Of a DNA stretch of 64,000 nt, positions 1-11,035 are shown in pieces. Under the pieces are notes generated by a model that ran no database searches, had not been told where the DNA came from, and saw only the letters and a list, made by a program, of their open reading frames with translations. The stretch is from Ryuthela nishihirai (taxonomy: Eukaryota; Arthropoda; Arachnida; Araneae; Heptathelidae). The translations under genes were made by a program, and so were the position numbers. Each line of letters starts with the position of its first letter. Within the stretch, counting starts at the first letter, position 1. Where the stretch lies: contig JAWZYU010000019.1 in NCBI GenBank assembly GCA_038380435.1, forward strand, positions 18,687,801 through 18,751,800, in the 5' to 3' direction.

Positions 1-516
1 CTCATAGCCTTTCAAGGACCAAGAAAAATCACTTACTGAAAATTATTGTCATTATGTCTGTCCTCTGTTAGCTGTTGAGAAAACGTTTTCCACTAAGAGA
101 ACTGCTATGGACAACCAAGTGAGAAAGTTTGCTGTGGACACTTTCTGGCAAAGGTCAGTGTTCGTCAAACAACACTGTGGCCATAAAACAATCTACTAAG
201 TCCATTCTCCATGCATCCAATATTTCTCCACATATTTAAATGATTCCTGAAGAGTAATTTAAAATATCTGGGATATATACTAACTGGTGTATTGGTTAGA
301 GAAACTGACTTCTAAATCAATGGGAATGTCCTTTACAAGAAACAAGTCAAAAGCTTACAGGTTATCTCCATCCTTTGCTTTTTAAAAGATAAATTTAAAA
401 TCTGTAAAAATTGACTGCTCTATTTCCTCATTTTCAACCTAATGAGGCTGCTGGATTTGTTCTTCTGTAGTGTTTATCATGTCCCCTCTAATTATCTTTG
501 TTTTTCCTCCTTCCAG
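1..516. other. no gene seen
   Basis: AT-rich sequence without a recognisable coding segment, repeat or element. Its right end has a pyrimidine-rich tract directly before the AG at 515-516, used for the exon candidate that follows. Confidence 0.4.
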
Positions 517-690
517 TTCATTTTTGGCTATCCCATCTCCATACTCCAGAACTTTAATTACTATGAGGACAACACCTTCTGAATGCTACTCAGAGGCAAA
601 CTCTGGGCTGCAATGCTTGTTGCTGATAGAAAACGTAAAATGTGCATATGTTTTATCAAGATGAAAATAAAAAAAAAAGGAAATAGTGAT
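517..690 (+). CDS. possible terminal exon of an unidentified plus-strand gene
   Basis: A strong acceptor-like tract (TTTTTCCTCCTTCCAG) ends at 516. It is followed by 21 open codons and a TGA at 580-582; the translation starts FIFGYPISIL and ends YYEDNTF. An AATAAA lies at 666-671, suiting a terminal exon with a short 3' UTR. Upstream exons would lie outside the window. The open stretch is short enough to arise by chance and the product is not recognised, so this is only a candidate. If real, the gene runs toward the minus-strand host gene and the two 3' ends are about 250 bases apart. Confidence 0.25.
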
Positions 691-939
691 TTCCTTTTTT
701 TTATTAATAGGCAAAAACTTATTTTATAAGCTGGAAACTGTGTTGTGCCAAGAAGCCTAAATATGATCCGATGTCCCAGTGGCCTAATCCATTCCTGGGT
801 TCTAGTCCTTCAATCAATAAAAAGAAAAATATATATATTATCAGACTATGGTGAATGACTTGTGAAACACCTAGATTGCATAATAAAAGAAGTGTGTCAA
901 CTAGCTTATTACCTGTAAACAAATTTCACTTGATATTCA

Positions 940-1112
940 AATAATATGTTGTGCTTAAAATTTATTACTGCTTCTCTAGAACAAGAAATATACATCTTTA
1001 TGGGTGACGTAATACTTTACAGCTCTGGAGAGTCTTAATATACAAATGCAATTAATAAGATAATCCAACTGTGAAGTGGGGAAAAGCTATGCTGACATGC
1101 ACCTCTCAAGTT
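940..1112 (-). CDS. possible terminal exon of the minus-strand coiled-coil gene
   Basis: On the minus strand a pyrimidine-rich acceptor ends in TTTTCTTAG just before 1112. The preceding exon (4600-4796) ends with two bases of a codon. Joining it to this exon gives Arg-Thr and then TGA at 1108-1106. A minus-strand AATAAA lies at 966-961, so the exon would hold seven coding bases and a 3' UTR of about 150 bases. Phase, acceptor and polyadenylation signal all fit, but the coding part is too short to support itself. Transcript data would decide. Confidence 0.3.
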
Positions 1113-1836
1113 CTAAGAAAATGGCAGAGGAAAAAAAACAGTAATGGGTTATTCATCTGAATAATGGGACCAGGAGAGTAGACTTTTTTTAAAAAAAGAG
1201 ATGAATTATTTGAAGTTCAGGAGATAATAAATTAATGCTTTTAGAAAACAAGAATTAGTAATTTACAATTTTAAAATAACTTATATCAGGATATAATCAG
1301 GTTTATCAGGATTCTACAAGCACAAAAAGTTAATCTAGATGACTCACAAGATTGGAATAAGTGACACAGATGTTGAATTAGGACTGGCAAGGGTGACTCT
1401 GATTACATGTTTGTTTACCCTTTCATCTTTGCAATGTGTGCAACCATTACACAGTATGGGGTATCAGGTTTTCATAATAAAGAATTCAATATCTTTGCCA
1501 ATCACTCAAAACACTCATGCCAAACCTAGTTCTTGATGATGATCAGTCTGGTTATGGATGTCAATGCTGGTAGAAATAGTCAAAGCCATTAATAATGGAA
1601 AGTAAAAGGCAAAAGAGATAATTCTTCCACCAAAAGGAAAATTCACATTTCAGAGATGCATCTACTGTGAGCAAATACTCACCAATCCCAGATTATGGCA
1701 CTGACAGTACCAATAATCCTCACAAGTGTGAACCATTTTACTTACAAGAGTGAACACATATAAGGATAAAAGAGTTGTCATACTAGTTTAACATACAGTA
1801 AATTAAAAAACAAAAGAAACAGCAATGTAAAATCAT
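1113..1836. other. probable intron sequence, nothing recognised
   Basis: AT-rich sequence between the putative terminal exon and the Tc1 relic. No repeat, domain or inverted terminus was recognised. Confidence 0.4.
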
Positions 1837-1837
1837 T

Positions 1838-2870
1838 AATATGGTGTTGGACCTCCCCTCCCACGTGAGTCCCATACAGCCTAAATATATTGTGGCATTG
1901 AGTCTACCAGTGTCTGAAAGGTTAGCAGGAGGGCTACAGCACCATTTGTCCACACAAAACTTGATTAATTCCTGCATGTTCAATGCAGTTGAAAAATGTT
2001 AGCTGAGATGTCATTCCAGAATTTGCCATAGATTTCCAGTGGGTTCACATCTGGTAACTGCGGTGGCTATGGAACGTGAAAAAGGTCAGACTCATGCTCC
2101 TCAAACCACTGGGTGACCACATGTGTGCTCTGTGGATGGGAGCATTATCATCCTGAAAGACAGCTCTCTCTTCATGAAGAAATGGTGTACCACTGGATGA
2201 AGATGATCACCAAGGGCTGTCAAAGAGCAATTCACATTAATCTTGCCTTTTAAACGGAATGAGTGCACCCAAACCATACCATGAGAAAGCACTCCACATA
2301 ATTACAGAACTTTCAGAACCCTTAACAGTAGGAAACAAGTAATCAGAGTTGTAAGCTTCCTTTGGTTAGTGTCATAAGTGCACTCGTCCATTGACAGAAA
2401 CAAAGTGTAGGATGATTCATCAGATCACAAAACATTCCTCCACTGCTTGTGCTCTTTGCATCACTGGACATGACGATGTGTGATGGACAAGGTGATGAGT
2501 GGCTTGCAAAGTGCAACTCCAACCATAATATCTAGCTTTGCGGAGTTCTCAACATACTGTTTTTGACAAAACCAGCTTCTCTTGTCCTACACTCAAATCT
2601 ATGTATAACTAATCAGCTATAGCGTGCAGGTTTCACTTTGCATATCGCACTAATGCTTTCGCCCACTGTTACCTTTTGCAGATTATGTCTTCCCTTTAAA
2701 TTTCCATGCAGACATGACCTTGGAAACTGTTCCTTGTGAAACATTAGTGAGGTCAAATGTCTAGTGACTGAAGATCCTGCCAAATGGGCTCCAACAATCG
2801 AATCGCCCCTTTTGAAATTGAAGGTCTTCTCTCAATGACATGGAACAAATAATTACATGCAGCTACACCA
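1838..2870 (-). pseudogene. Tc1-like transposase relic
   Basis: Read on the minus strand, broken frames match a Tc1-family DDE transposase of the DD34E type. The first catalytic block is blurred. The QDD/NAP region survives as a degraded stretch within 2101-2292 (residues FRMIMLPSTEHTCGHP, where the family has a D-N-A-P-x-H block). The PDVNPLE motif that carries the last acidic residue lies near 2040. The C-terminal end, corresponding to the family's conserved G-G-P region, is near 1840. Stops and frameshifts are frequent, so it cannot encode an active enzyme. Terminal inverted repeats were not found. It lies in the last intron of the host gene. Confidence 0.65.
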
Positions 2871-4305
2871 GGTTTACCTTCATAAACATTACACTAAGCA
2901 TGCTGGGATGTCATTTGCACATTTCATGCCTTCATCTGTGGCAAGTAGATGCTCTGTCATAAACCAAAGGCTTTCTGCAAACCTTGGTGTTAACATTTCC
3001 TGTCCATTACCTGTAGTTACAGAAGTTAGAATAAATGTTTCTATTTTAAGAACATTTGCCTCAAGTGATGACTACTTTTTCACCTATGCCTGTATGAGTA
3101 CATGAGGACATTTCATTCTATCACTTTGTTTCCCAATGTGTCACAAATGAAAAAGAACTGAAATATAGGAAGGGGTGACATTGGGGGGGGGGGGGGGCTA
3201 TGCCATCCATCATATAGGATGTTAGCCATGGTTCTGTATGAAGGAGAGTCATACCCTGTACACATTAAAGAACAAACTGGATATCTTGATGGGAGGCTTA
3301 TATCTTCTAACATTTGTTCAATGCATCATCTTGTTTTACCTAGCTTTAAGCCCTTCATGCTCTTGTGACCCAGCCATTTAGTCCATTGCATGCAAAAAAG
3401 CTGCCAAAAGTAAAAACTATGATCTATGTGCACAAAAATATTTAGTACAGCCTATATACAAAATTTTTAATGCTCAAGTTTAACACTCAAGGCATTTTTT
3501 TTTTACCAAAAACGTTTTCAAGCAATGAAAAACGTTTCACACCATGTAAGACATGCACTGTACAATTAGTGACCACATACCACCTGTTCTAGTCACAAAA
3601 GAAATTAGTTGGACTTGTTAAATGGTTAGAGCATCAGGCAGGAAATCAGTGGTCATAAGATTTGAATCATCCCAGGCCAGAAATTTTATCACTATTTTGA
3701 AATGTTACATGAAGTAGCCTTTAGTACAAGAGAGCACCGACAGGATTGTTATAGAGGAGCAAAATATACTTAGGGTGTACATTTGATCCACTGCCAGCAA
3801 CCCTGTTTATAGTAACTGAATGAGCTATACAAGTCTAATAAATTGATTTTTCATCTTTCTAGTAATCAAAATGACCACTCTATTCATTATGGGAAAGACA
3901 AATTATATTACTGTGAATTCTGAAACACCGAGTTACTGATCTAAATGCACAAAAACATACTAAGTTAGTGCATTAAAACACATTATACACAGAAATTAAG
4001 TGATCAGATTATAAAAAGTATTACCAAAAATATCTTGTTCTGAGAAAAGAGAAAAATGCTAAAGTTCTTAGATATCATAAAAGTGAAATAAAGCCATTTA
4101 AAATAGGAAATTAAAAACTGCACAAAGCAATTGTTCTAGTGTTAACCAAAATAACTTTTGAAATAATTTTTCTACTTTAGGGTTTTCAATATTTAGCGAT
4201 ATGTTTTGTAGAATACTAAGGCAGTTTCATATAATGATCAGGAAAAACTATTAACGTAATTTTTCTTTTACATATTCATGAAATGAGGCTTGGTTATTTC
4301 TAAAA
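2871..4305. other. intron sequence with a poly-G run
   Basis: No gene was recognised. A run of 15 G lies at 3183-3197. A degraded tRNA-like SINE head near 3605-3685 is listed separately. The rest is AT-rich with no supported feature. Confidence 0.4.
3605..3685 (+). repeat. degraded tRNA-derived SINE head (candidate)
   Basis: The stretch resembles the A and B boxes of a RNA polymerase III promoter: AAATGGTTAGAGCA followed about 30 bases later by AGATTTGAATC. The spacing suits a tRNA head, but no second copy of the body was seen in the window and the boxes are imperfect. Confidence 0.3.
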
Positions 4306-4308
4306 AAA

Positions 4309-4520
4309 TTACCCCTCAAGCAGCCACTTGCCACAGAGATCTGACAGGAGTCTGTCAGTATAATACACCATAGAGATCTGTAAGGAAGGCAAGAAAGACA
4401 TCAGCAGAAAGACAACCCAAGAAAGGAAACATCCATGCTTTACTCAGGGCTCCAAACCAGTCTCACTGATCAATTGCCAAGCATGCTAACCACACATGGG
4501 ATGGCCTGCTTTATTAGCAT
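4309..4520 (-). repeat. SINE family B copy
   Basis: Matches, with substitutions, the copies at 34385-34600 and 55326-55463. On the minus strand it has a tRNA-like head (A-box-like segment near 4495-4515, B-box-like GGTTTGGAGCC near 4450-4460). A body with CTGTCAGATCTCTGTGGCAA follows, and the end contains a TGCTTGAGGGGTA-like motif. The head is more decayed than in the 34-kb copy. Confidence 0.65.
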
Positions 4521-4599
4521 TAGATTTATGTTAAGTATTATACTTTTAAAGGCTTACATATTTTTCTTTCCAAATAGTAAACATTATGTTATATCATAC

Positions 4600-4796
4600 C
4601 TAAAGTCAAATTCACTGCCTTCCAGCTCTACATTAGAATCAATGGATGTTCTCTTTTCATCATCCTCTTCTTTTGATGACAAAAAATTCATAGGATCAAA
4701 ATCTTGAAATAATGGCTGCATTTGCACATTATCAGAATTATTTTTTGCTCCATGTGGAAAAAGCAGTTCTTCTGTTGTAGCAGCCTTTTTCCTTGC
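4600..4796 (-). CDS. internal exon, acidic tail of an unidentified coiled-coil protein
   Basis: A 197-bp minus-strand exon. The acceptor TTACTTATAG precedes it and the donor GTATGATAT follows. It is open in one frame for 65 codons plus two bases. The protein starts ARKKAATTEELLFPHG, is rich in acidic and amide residues, contains PLFQDFDPMNFLSS, and ends ELEGSEFDF. Its start phase (0) fits the end of the 16-kb exon, which contributes GIQGRRK, so a basic patch spans the junction. No domain was recognised. The open frame, splice sites and matching phases make it a real exon with fair certainty; the function is unknown. Confidence 0.75.
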
Positions 4797-5424
4797 CTAT
4801 AAGTAAATATGAAATAAAAATTTCAGTAGTGCAAATATAATTAAGAATGCTTACAAAGGGTTTAATTTAACAGCATTAGTTTTAAGATGGTTCCCACAAT
4901 TTAATACTATATACTTCATTCAAGTTTTTTTATAAAATTCATATCATATCAAACTCCCATTAGTACAGAATCCAAGTGATATACAATTCTGTCTGAATGA
5001 AAAGGAATGGTTTTTCTCTCTCTACAGAGAGCACATAGTAACCATAAAATTATATTACTATAAATAGTGCTACTACACTACAATAAACATTAATTTAAAT
5101 TTTAGGCAAAATTAAACTTAAAAATAATCATTTTATATAATATTTGTAAGAACAAATGATTTGATAGGCCTAGTAAGTGACTAATTGGTTCAAAATAAAT
5201 ATAAATTTTGTTCGTTTTATTTGCATGAAGGCCTGCTCATCTAGTCTACACAGATGTATGTTACCTCTGTCATGTTATATTGTGCTTGGTGGAGCCATCT
5301 AATGCTAGCTAGCATCTTTTAAACTTCCTAGATGGTTGGTGGAGAATTAGAATAGTAACAAAAGTAACTGCAACTGTTTGATTAATTGCAAGTATAATTG
5401 TTTTTGTTCCAATTTCATTTTGTG
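4797..5424. other. intron sequence, nothing recognised
   Basis: AT-rich sequence without coding signal, between an exon and a SINE fragment. Confidence 0.4.
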
Positions 5425-5505
5425 CCTGGCAGAGTGGTTAGTGTGCTTGGCTACTGATCTAAGGGACCTGGGTTTGAGCCCCAGGTAATACTAAGCCCCA
5501 GGTTT
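5425..5505 (+). repeat. SINE family B, tRNA-like head only
   Basis: Contains GGCAGAGTGGTTAGTGTGCT (A-box region), then GATCTAAGGGACC and GGGTTTGAGCCCC (B-box region), matching the head of the 34-kb family B copy read from its minus strand. The body is absent. Confidence 0.6.
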
Positions 5506-6390
5506 TATCTGCAGTATCCAATGATCCATATTAAAGGAATCTGTGCTAAATAATAGTGGTAATAAAGAAAACAATACACTTTAACCAGAGAAAAACTAAA
5601 TTATCCATCATAATTGACTGTTCATCTTAAGTGATATGGTACTAATGAGAGTTTACTGTATTTACACACCAGATATATTTATCTTGTGCATAAATAGCTA
5701 ATTATAACATAACAGTATTCAAGACAAATATTAGAGGGTGCAGTATGTTGCAAAAGCATCATACAGTTGTCATTATTGATAATATAATTCTGAATATTAC
5801 TAATATATGTTTACTGCAGATTCTTAGTTTATATAACTGACAAAAAAAAATTCTAGTTAACTCCAAGGAACATTCAAATGCAATAAAAATGGACAAATGC
5901 ATAAAACCAGTGACCTTCAGTGTTTGACCTATGGAGACCCTAACTCTTGGTTCAATTTTCTAGCTTTACTTTGAAACATAAACTTTCTTTGCTATAATCA
6001 TACCAAAAGTTCAGAAAACACAAACAGCATGACATCTGAAATGCAATTCTGAAAGATGCCAGTCAGCCATACAATTATAGTGGCATTTGAGATATATTCC
6101 ATATCAATAACTCATAGAAAATTTGCAGGGTACACTACTCAGATACCAAGATCAACTCAAATGTGACTTGTAAATTACATGTTCATGTCCTATATGGATC
6201 AGCTCAACTGACTTTCTATGCTTACAGTATCATTTTGTGTTATATAAATATACTAACATCACAGAGAGATAGAAATAATGCAAAAATCTTCTTCATGCAT
6301 TACATCGAGAACAGTTTTTTATCTCATTAAAAAATAAAGATGCTCCCATTTTATCATCTGTTTGTATACATTCAATATTTTAATTTTTAA
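5506..6390. other. intron sequence, nothing recognised
   Basis: No supported coding segment or repeat was seen. Confidence 0.4.
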
Positions 6391-6394
6391 AAAT

Positions 6395-7270
6395 ATATAA
6401 AAAAATTCTTTTTGAGCTGGATAGTCACTGATTAAATATTATGATTCACTTTCTGAATCTTCTGCAAGTTTAAATTGCACCCTCTAATGGTGAAAACATT
6501 TGATATTTGCAAAATTTTTAATGAATACTGCAAACAATGTATTTATGCTAGAAATTTTGATAGTGGAATGTAAATGTCTTGAGGTTTGCATTAGCAACAA
6601 TGAGTTACTCTCTTACCCCTAAGGTGGTAGGAAAGCACAACTTTTTTGTATAGGAGACAATTGTTTTTAGAGATATATTAATTTTTTTTGGTTAGGTGTT
6701 AATGAAATATTATGATTCACACTTTCTGAATTGCCCAAAATTAGCAATTGTTGCCCCTAACAGCAGAAAATTTTGTAGCTTGCACACTTTTAAACAAATA
6801 TTGCAAACAATGTATTTATGCTAGAAATTTTGTTTGTGAAATGTGAAGGTCGTGAGGTTTGCACTGACAACAATAAGTTGCTCCTTCACTCCCAGTGGAA
6901 TGGAAAACACCCTGCTTAATTTTAAAGATAATTGAAAAATTCTTTTCAGCTGATAGGTACTAATTAAATATTATGATTCATATTTTTCAAATCCTTAGGT
7001 AATTCTAATTTACATCATTAATAGGAACTAAATACGAAAAATCCAAAACTTTTAATGAATATTTCAATTATTTGTTCATGATAGAAATTTGAAATTTTGG
7101 TGGTAGAGTGTCAAAAGAATTCTATTGACAGCAACAATCTGCCTCCTTTTCTCAGAGGGATGTGAGAAAAGCACCTTTTTCATTTTAAGAAATAAAAGCG
7201 AAATACTTTCCATGTTATACAAGTACTAATGAAATATTGCTATTTACATTTTTCTATCATCCACTAGTTT
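6395..7270. repeat. tandem repeat, about 3.3 units of ~265 bp
   Basis: The block TAAATATTATGATTCAC and its variants recur at about 6431, 6701, 6961 and 7228, giving periods near 270, 260 and 267. Between them a second block (GCAAACAATGTATTTATGCT) and a GAGGTTTGCA block also recur in order. The units differ clearly, so the array is old. Confidence 0.75.
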
Positions 7271-7299
7271 GAATGAAAACTTTTTATTTGAACTAGTGG
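7261..7299. repeat. short palindrome
   Basis: CCACTAGTT and AACTAGTGG flank a 21-base AT-rich spacer, giving a small hairpin at the edge of the tandem array. Confidence 0.5.
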
Positions 7300-7593
7300 A
7301 AAAAGCTGGAACTAAGTCATGAAAAAGATGGTAAATGAAAAACCTCATTCTGTTTCAAAATAAAATTCCTATATTCACTAGAGGTGATATGCATTCTTCT
7401 AGTTACATTTATATCATCAATTGAAGAAATAAGTCAGCAACTCAAAATAGCAAAAGCTTGCAATAGCAACTAATAATTCTAGATGTAAATAATGATGGGC
7501 TTAGATAAAGGAGTTATAAACCATCTTTAGGCAGCACCTTATATAGGGAGAAACTAAACTGGCTTAATAATTTCACCTGCATACTTATATATA
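7300..7593. other. intron sequence, nothing recognised
   Basis: AT-rich sequence between the tandem array and the Tc1 element. Confidence 0.4.
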
Positions 7594-8522
7594 CACTGAA
7601 GAGCCAAAACATTATGGCCAGTGTGTCTTTATGCAAATCGAAGCAACTCAGGTAAATGACAGAGCATGTGAAGGTCATGAAAGATATAAATAACACCTGA
7701 TACTGAGCTCTGTTAATCAGTGTTATTCTTGTTCTTCAGATGGGAAAGGCAGCAGACTTAAGTGAGTTTGACAAAAGCCAAATTGTAATGGCAGATGACT
7801 GGGTAAGAGCATTTCCGAGATGGCAAGGTTTGTGGGGAGCTAACGTTCAGCCATGGTTAGTACCTTCAAACAGTGGTCTGAGGAAGGAAAAACCATGAAC
7901 CTGCCGGAAAGGTGTGGGCTGACCAGGGCTCATCGATGCTAGAGGTGAGTGAAGTCTATCCCATGTGGCACGAGCCAACAGAAGGGATACTGTGGCGCAA
8001 CTCACCCGAAATTTAAATGCTGGTGATGAGAGTAATGTGTCACAAACACAGTAATTGAACACTGCTGAAAATAGGGCTGTGTATCCACAGACCGCTCCAA
8101 GTGCGCATGCTAACCTCGGTTCACCATCGAAAGCACCTACAATGGGCATGCAAGCATCAAACTGGACCTTGAATGATTGAAAGAAGGTCATCTGTCCAAC
8201 GAATCTCGTTTCCTGTTACACCATATGGATGGCTGGGTATGTGTGCGTCATTTACCTGGGGAAGTGTTGGCACTAGGATACACCGTGGGATGAAAACAAG
8301 TCGGTGGAGAAAGTGTAATGCTTTGGGCAATGTTTTGCTGGGAAACCCTGGGTCCAGTCATTCATGTGCAGGAAACTATAATGTCTACCACCTACCTAAA
8401 CCTGGACACCTTTAAAAATCTTGTAGCGTCCATGCCTCACCAGGTAAAAGCTGCTTTGGGGGTACATGGTGAACCAATATCATATTAGGCAAGTGTGGTC
8501 ATAATGTTTTGGCTCTTCGGTG
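7594..8522 (+). mobile_element. Tc1-like element, internally deleted
   Basis: Inverted ends CACTGAAGAGCCAAAACATT and the complement of AATGTTTTGGCTCTTCGGTG are flanked by TA. The interior opens with a transposase N-terminus (MGKAADLSEFDK) and contains a degraded first catalytic block in which the expected S-D-E-S-R-F reads SNESRF near 8190, so the first Asp is lost. A segment with VMLWAMFCWETLGPVIH follows. The second and third catalytic blocks are missing: the sequence jumps from about 8450 to the right terminus. At 929 bp it is well below the ~1.6 kb of complete relatives. It is a defective copy. Confidence 0.8.
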
Positions 8523-8967
8523 TATATAGCATTTTACTAACAGTTAGTGAGTTCTTAAAACTGTTTGAAGCTAATTTCTATGGGAATGTAAAAATATGAG
8601 TGCCTGAAATAGGAAACTCATAATATATTTATTAATGAGGCGTGACCAATGAGCTAAAGTAGAGTATGTAACAAATTTCAAATGTTGAAGAGACTTGAAC
8701 CACATGTTGCCCACCCTTTACATGGCCTTCATCATGTAAAGTATAGGCAATAATGCAGTGTCTTAGATAAAAATCATGTCAAGTTTTATTTTTAGAGTAA
8801 AATTCATTAGCCATCTTAGTCAAACCTTTGATATCCTATAAAAGTATTGTATTTAATAAAAAGTATTTATTGATTAAAAGATTGCTAGACTTCTACATTA
8901 TTTGAAAGTAATTCTGTTTAGCATTACATCTAATGAAAATAGGAAATCTGTTGTTTATTAAGGCATG
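8523..8967. other. intron sequence, nothing recognised
   Basis: No coding or repeat signal was recognised. Confidence 0.4.
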
Positions 8968-9240
8968 TAAGCCAATTTCCATCACTTCATATTTCTCTTT
9001 ATCACCAAATCTACTTTATTACAGCTGTAATCAAGAGCTCATTTTGTTAATATCATTTGCCAAAAAAACTAAACTGACCCTTTTAGTGAATTCCTCATAA
9101 CATAATAAATAACCAAAAAGAAAAGGCGACAAAATAAAGCCTTGTCAAACTCCAGTAGGTAATATAAACCAATTACTATAAGCTTTATTAAACCTCATGC
9201 TTCATTCAGTGTTATTAAAAGTGCTATCATTATGTTATTC
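8968..9240 (-). mobile_element. RTE-type LINE, antisense RT fragment
   Basis: Aligns by eye with the antisense of the RT region of the minus-strand RTE at 40.16-43.99 kb (segment about 40850-41195). Shared blocks include CCAATTTCCATCACTT, CATCATTTGCCAA-like text and CATAACATAAT. It stands head to head with the sense RTE piece that starts at 9245. It has no open frame. Confidence 0.7.
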
Positions 9241-9247
9241 TTCTAGT

Positions 9248-9405
9248 GTTTGACAAGGGTGCCTTTTCTCTTTAGAAGGGCACCCTTTTCGAACCCTTTC
9301 TTGTTGTAGAAAGGGCACCCTTCCTTTCTTTCCTTGTCGACCCCCTTATTGTAGAAAGGCACCCTATCTTTCTCTCTTTCTTTCTTTTGTCTCCTTTTCT
9401 CTTTA
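9248..9405. repeat. degenerate minisatellite inside the RTE relic
   Basis: The motif AGAAAGGGCACCCTT recurs about three times with interspersed TTTCTTTC tracts. The intact RTE reads GACAAGGGTGCATTTTGTCTCC at this point; the repeats look like the opposite-strand form of that segment. Compare the cleaner array at 43.2 kb. Confidence 0.6.
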
Positions 9406-9941
9406 GTTTGGTTGTAGATTATGCTATGTAGAATACCCTATGAGGGGAAGATTCTGGGTTTAAATGGTCTAGCGATCTGAAAATTTGCGATTTAGATTAT
9501 GCTGATGATTTGGCCCTTTTGGAAAATGATATTGATGAGATGAACTCTTTCATTAGAGCTGTTGATGAGACTGGCAGTAGAGTAGTTTGGTGATAAACAG
9601 AGAGAAAACTAAAATGATGAAAATTGGTCAGGCAGGTTGTGGTTCAGTTAATCTGAATGGTTGCATCCTTGAGCAAGTGTCTCAGTTTCATTATCTTGAG
9701 AACTAAATAACAGATACTGGTGACGTGCAGGATGAGATAAACAGATGAATAAGGATTGATGCTGTGACTTTTAAGAATCTATGGGGAATGTGGAGAAATA
9801 GGTGAATACACCTAAAGATTAAAATTAGGCTGTAAAATAGTTTGATTCTTCCTAGGGCAAGGTGAAACTTTGGACCCTTAGTAAACAAATAGCACGAAAC
9901 GTGATGTCTTTGATTCTAGATGCTTTACACATTATCTTGGA

Positions 9942-10707
9942 TATGATGGTCCATCCATTCACTTTTACTCTTCCTTAACCAGTTTCACTTTATTTGCATT
10001 ATGTTTATCATTTTGCGATTATTCTTCAGTTGGCATCATCATTTCTTCTCATCTAAGTCCACTAAAAGAGTTGCACATGCGTAACTTCAATTTTTGACTG
10101 ACACCACTAATGAGCATGGAAGGACATGCCCCCTCTTGCATCATAGCTAGTGTGAGTCATTTTTGTGCAAATGTACTTTTCCAGCATGTAACACACGTGC
10201 CAGTTGCAGGCCACATGTGTAGTAAGTAACATTAGATGACGGAGTAGAGCAGTTTGCAGTAGAGTTGAAACGATGTTAGTTTTGAAGTTTTTTTGAAGAT
10301 GTGCATGGTGAATGTTGGTGAAGATTTTGTGTTAGTTAATAGAGTGATTTTTTGTTTGAGTGAGCCATTAGTTGCTCTGAGAATTTTATGTAGAAAGAGA
10401 ATTCACTTTAGTGGCCTTGATTTTTTGAAAGTAAATTTCATTTGTTTTATGAAATAGTTTTGACTTGTTAATTTTTTTCTCTTGAGCAGGACTTTTGATA
10501 TTGACTAGATTTAACTTTAATGTTTGACAATCTTTTTGAATTAAATTCTTTTTGACTAACTAATGCATATTATACTTAAAGGATCCTTATTTAACTTTAA
10601 TTGGCAAGATTAATTGCCTGGTGCCTGAGCTATCTGGTAATTTAGCACTTTTTGGACCAGTTACAAAGTCCATAATAAAAAATTTAACATACATTTGGAG
10701 CATTACA
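9942..10707 (+). mobile_element. solo LTR of an LTR retrotransposon
   Basis: The sequence starts TATGATGGTCCATCCATTCAC and ends GGAGCATTACA. It aligns with the 638-bp solo LTR at 20220-20857 (TGTAATGGTTCACCCATTCA...GTTACA), including the near-identical GGCAAGATTAATTGCCTGGT block near the 3' end. It interrupts the RTE. The flanks TGGA (9938-9941) and TGGC (10708-10711) fit a decayed 4-bp target duplication of an original TGGG. No internal retroelement genes are attached. Confidence 0.8.
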
Positions 10708-11035
10708 TGGCCATTAGGTGGTTCAACTTTGCAAGTAATGATGAAGTTAGGCAAAGGAGTCAGTAACCTACTCTGAGCAACATATTGTACAGAGACTCTT
10801 GGTTTGGCCATGTTGCCCATATGCTTAACTATAGATTGGGGAATAGGGTTATGAAGAGTGTGCCTAAAGGCCTCAGAAAAGAGGAGATCTCGGATGCAGT
10901 GGGCAGACAACGTAAAACAGTATCTCATTAAAATTGGTCTACAGTAACAAGATGCAGCAGATGTAGCTCAGGACAGATGTGTTTGAAGAACTAAATTGCA
11001 CAATCTGGTTGGACTTCCATAACCCATGGCTACTT

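Larger units (their letters stand above)
9245..11035 (+). mobile_element. RTE-type LINE, decayed 3' half split by a solo LTR
   Basis: Matches the 3' half of the RTE at 26.1-29.7 kb. It includes the RT YADD-like segment (TTATGCTGATGATTTGGCCC near 9500), the region after it, and, beyond a 766-bp LTR insertion, the C-terminal segment (GGTTTGGCCATGTTGCCC near 10800). It ends with the characteristic 3' terminus near 11035, followed by short GATGATG repeats. Many stops and indels make it inactive. The left edge contains a degenerate internal minisatellite. Confidence 0.8.

Noticed and set aside
470..664. 64-codon plus-strand open frame
   Set aside because: It overlaps the better acceptor-plus-stop reading at 517-582 in another frame and has no recognisable protein features.
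4435..4707. 90-codon plus-strand open frame
   Set aside because: Its second half is the antisense shadow of the minus-strand exon at 4600-4796 and its first half lies in a SINE.
8173..8415. 80-codon plus-strand frame
   Set aside because: It is an out-of-frame reading of the Tc1 relic at 7594-8522.
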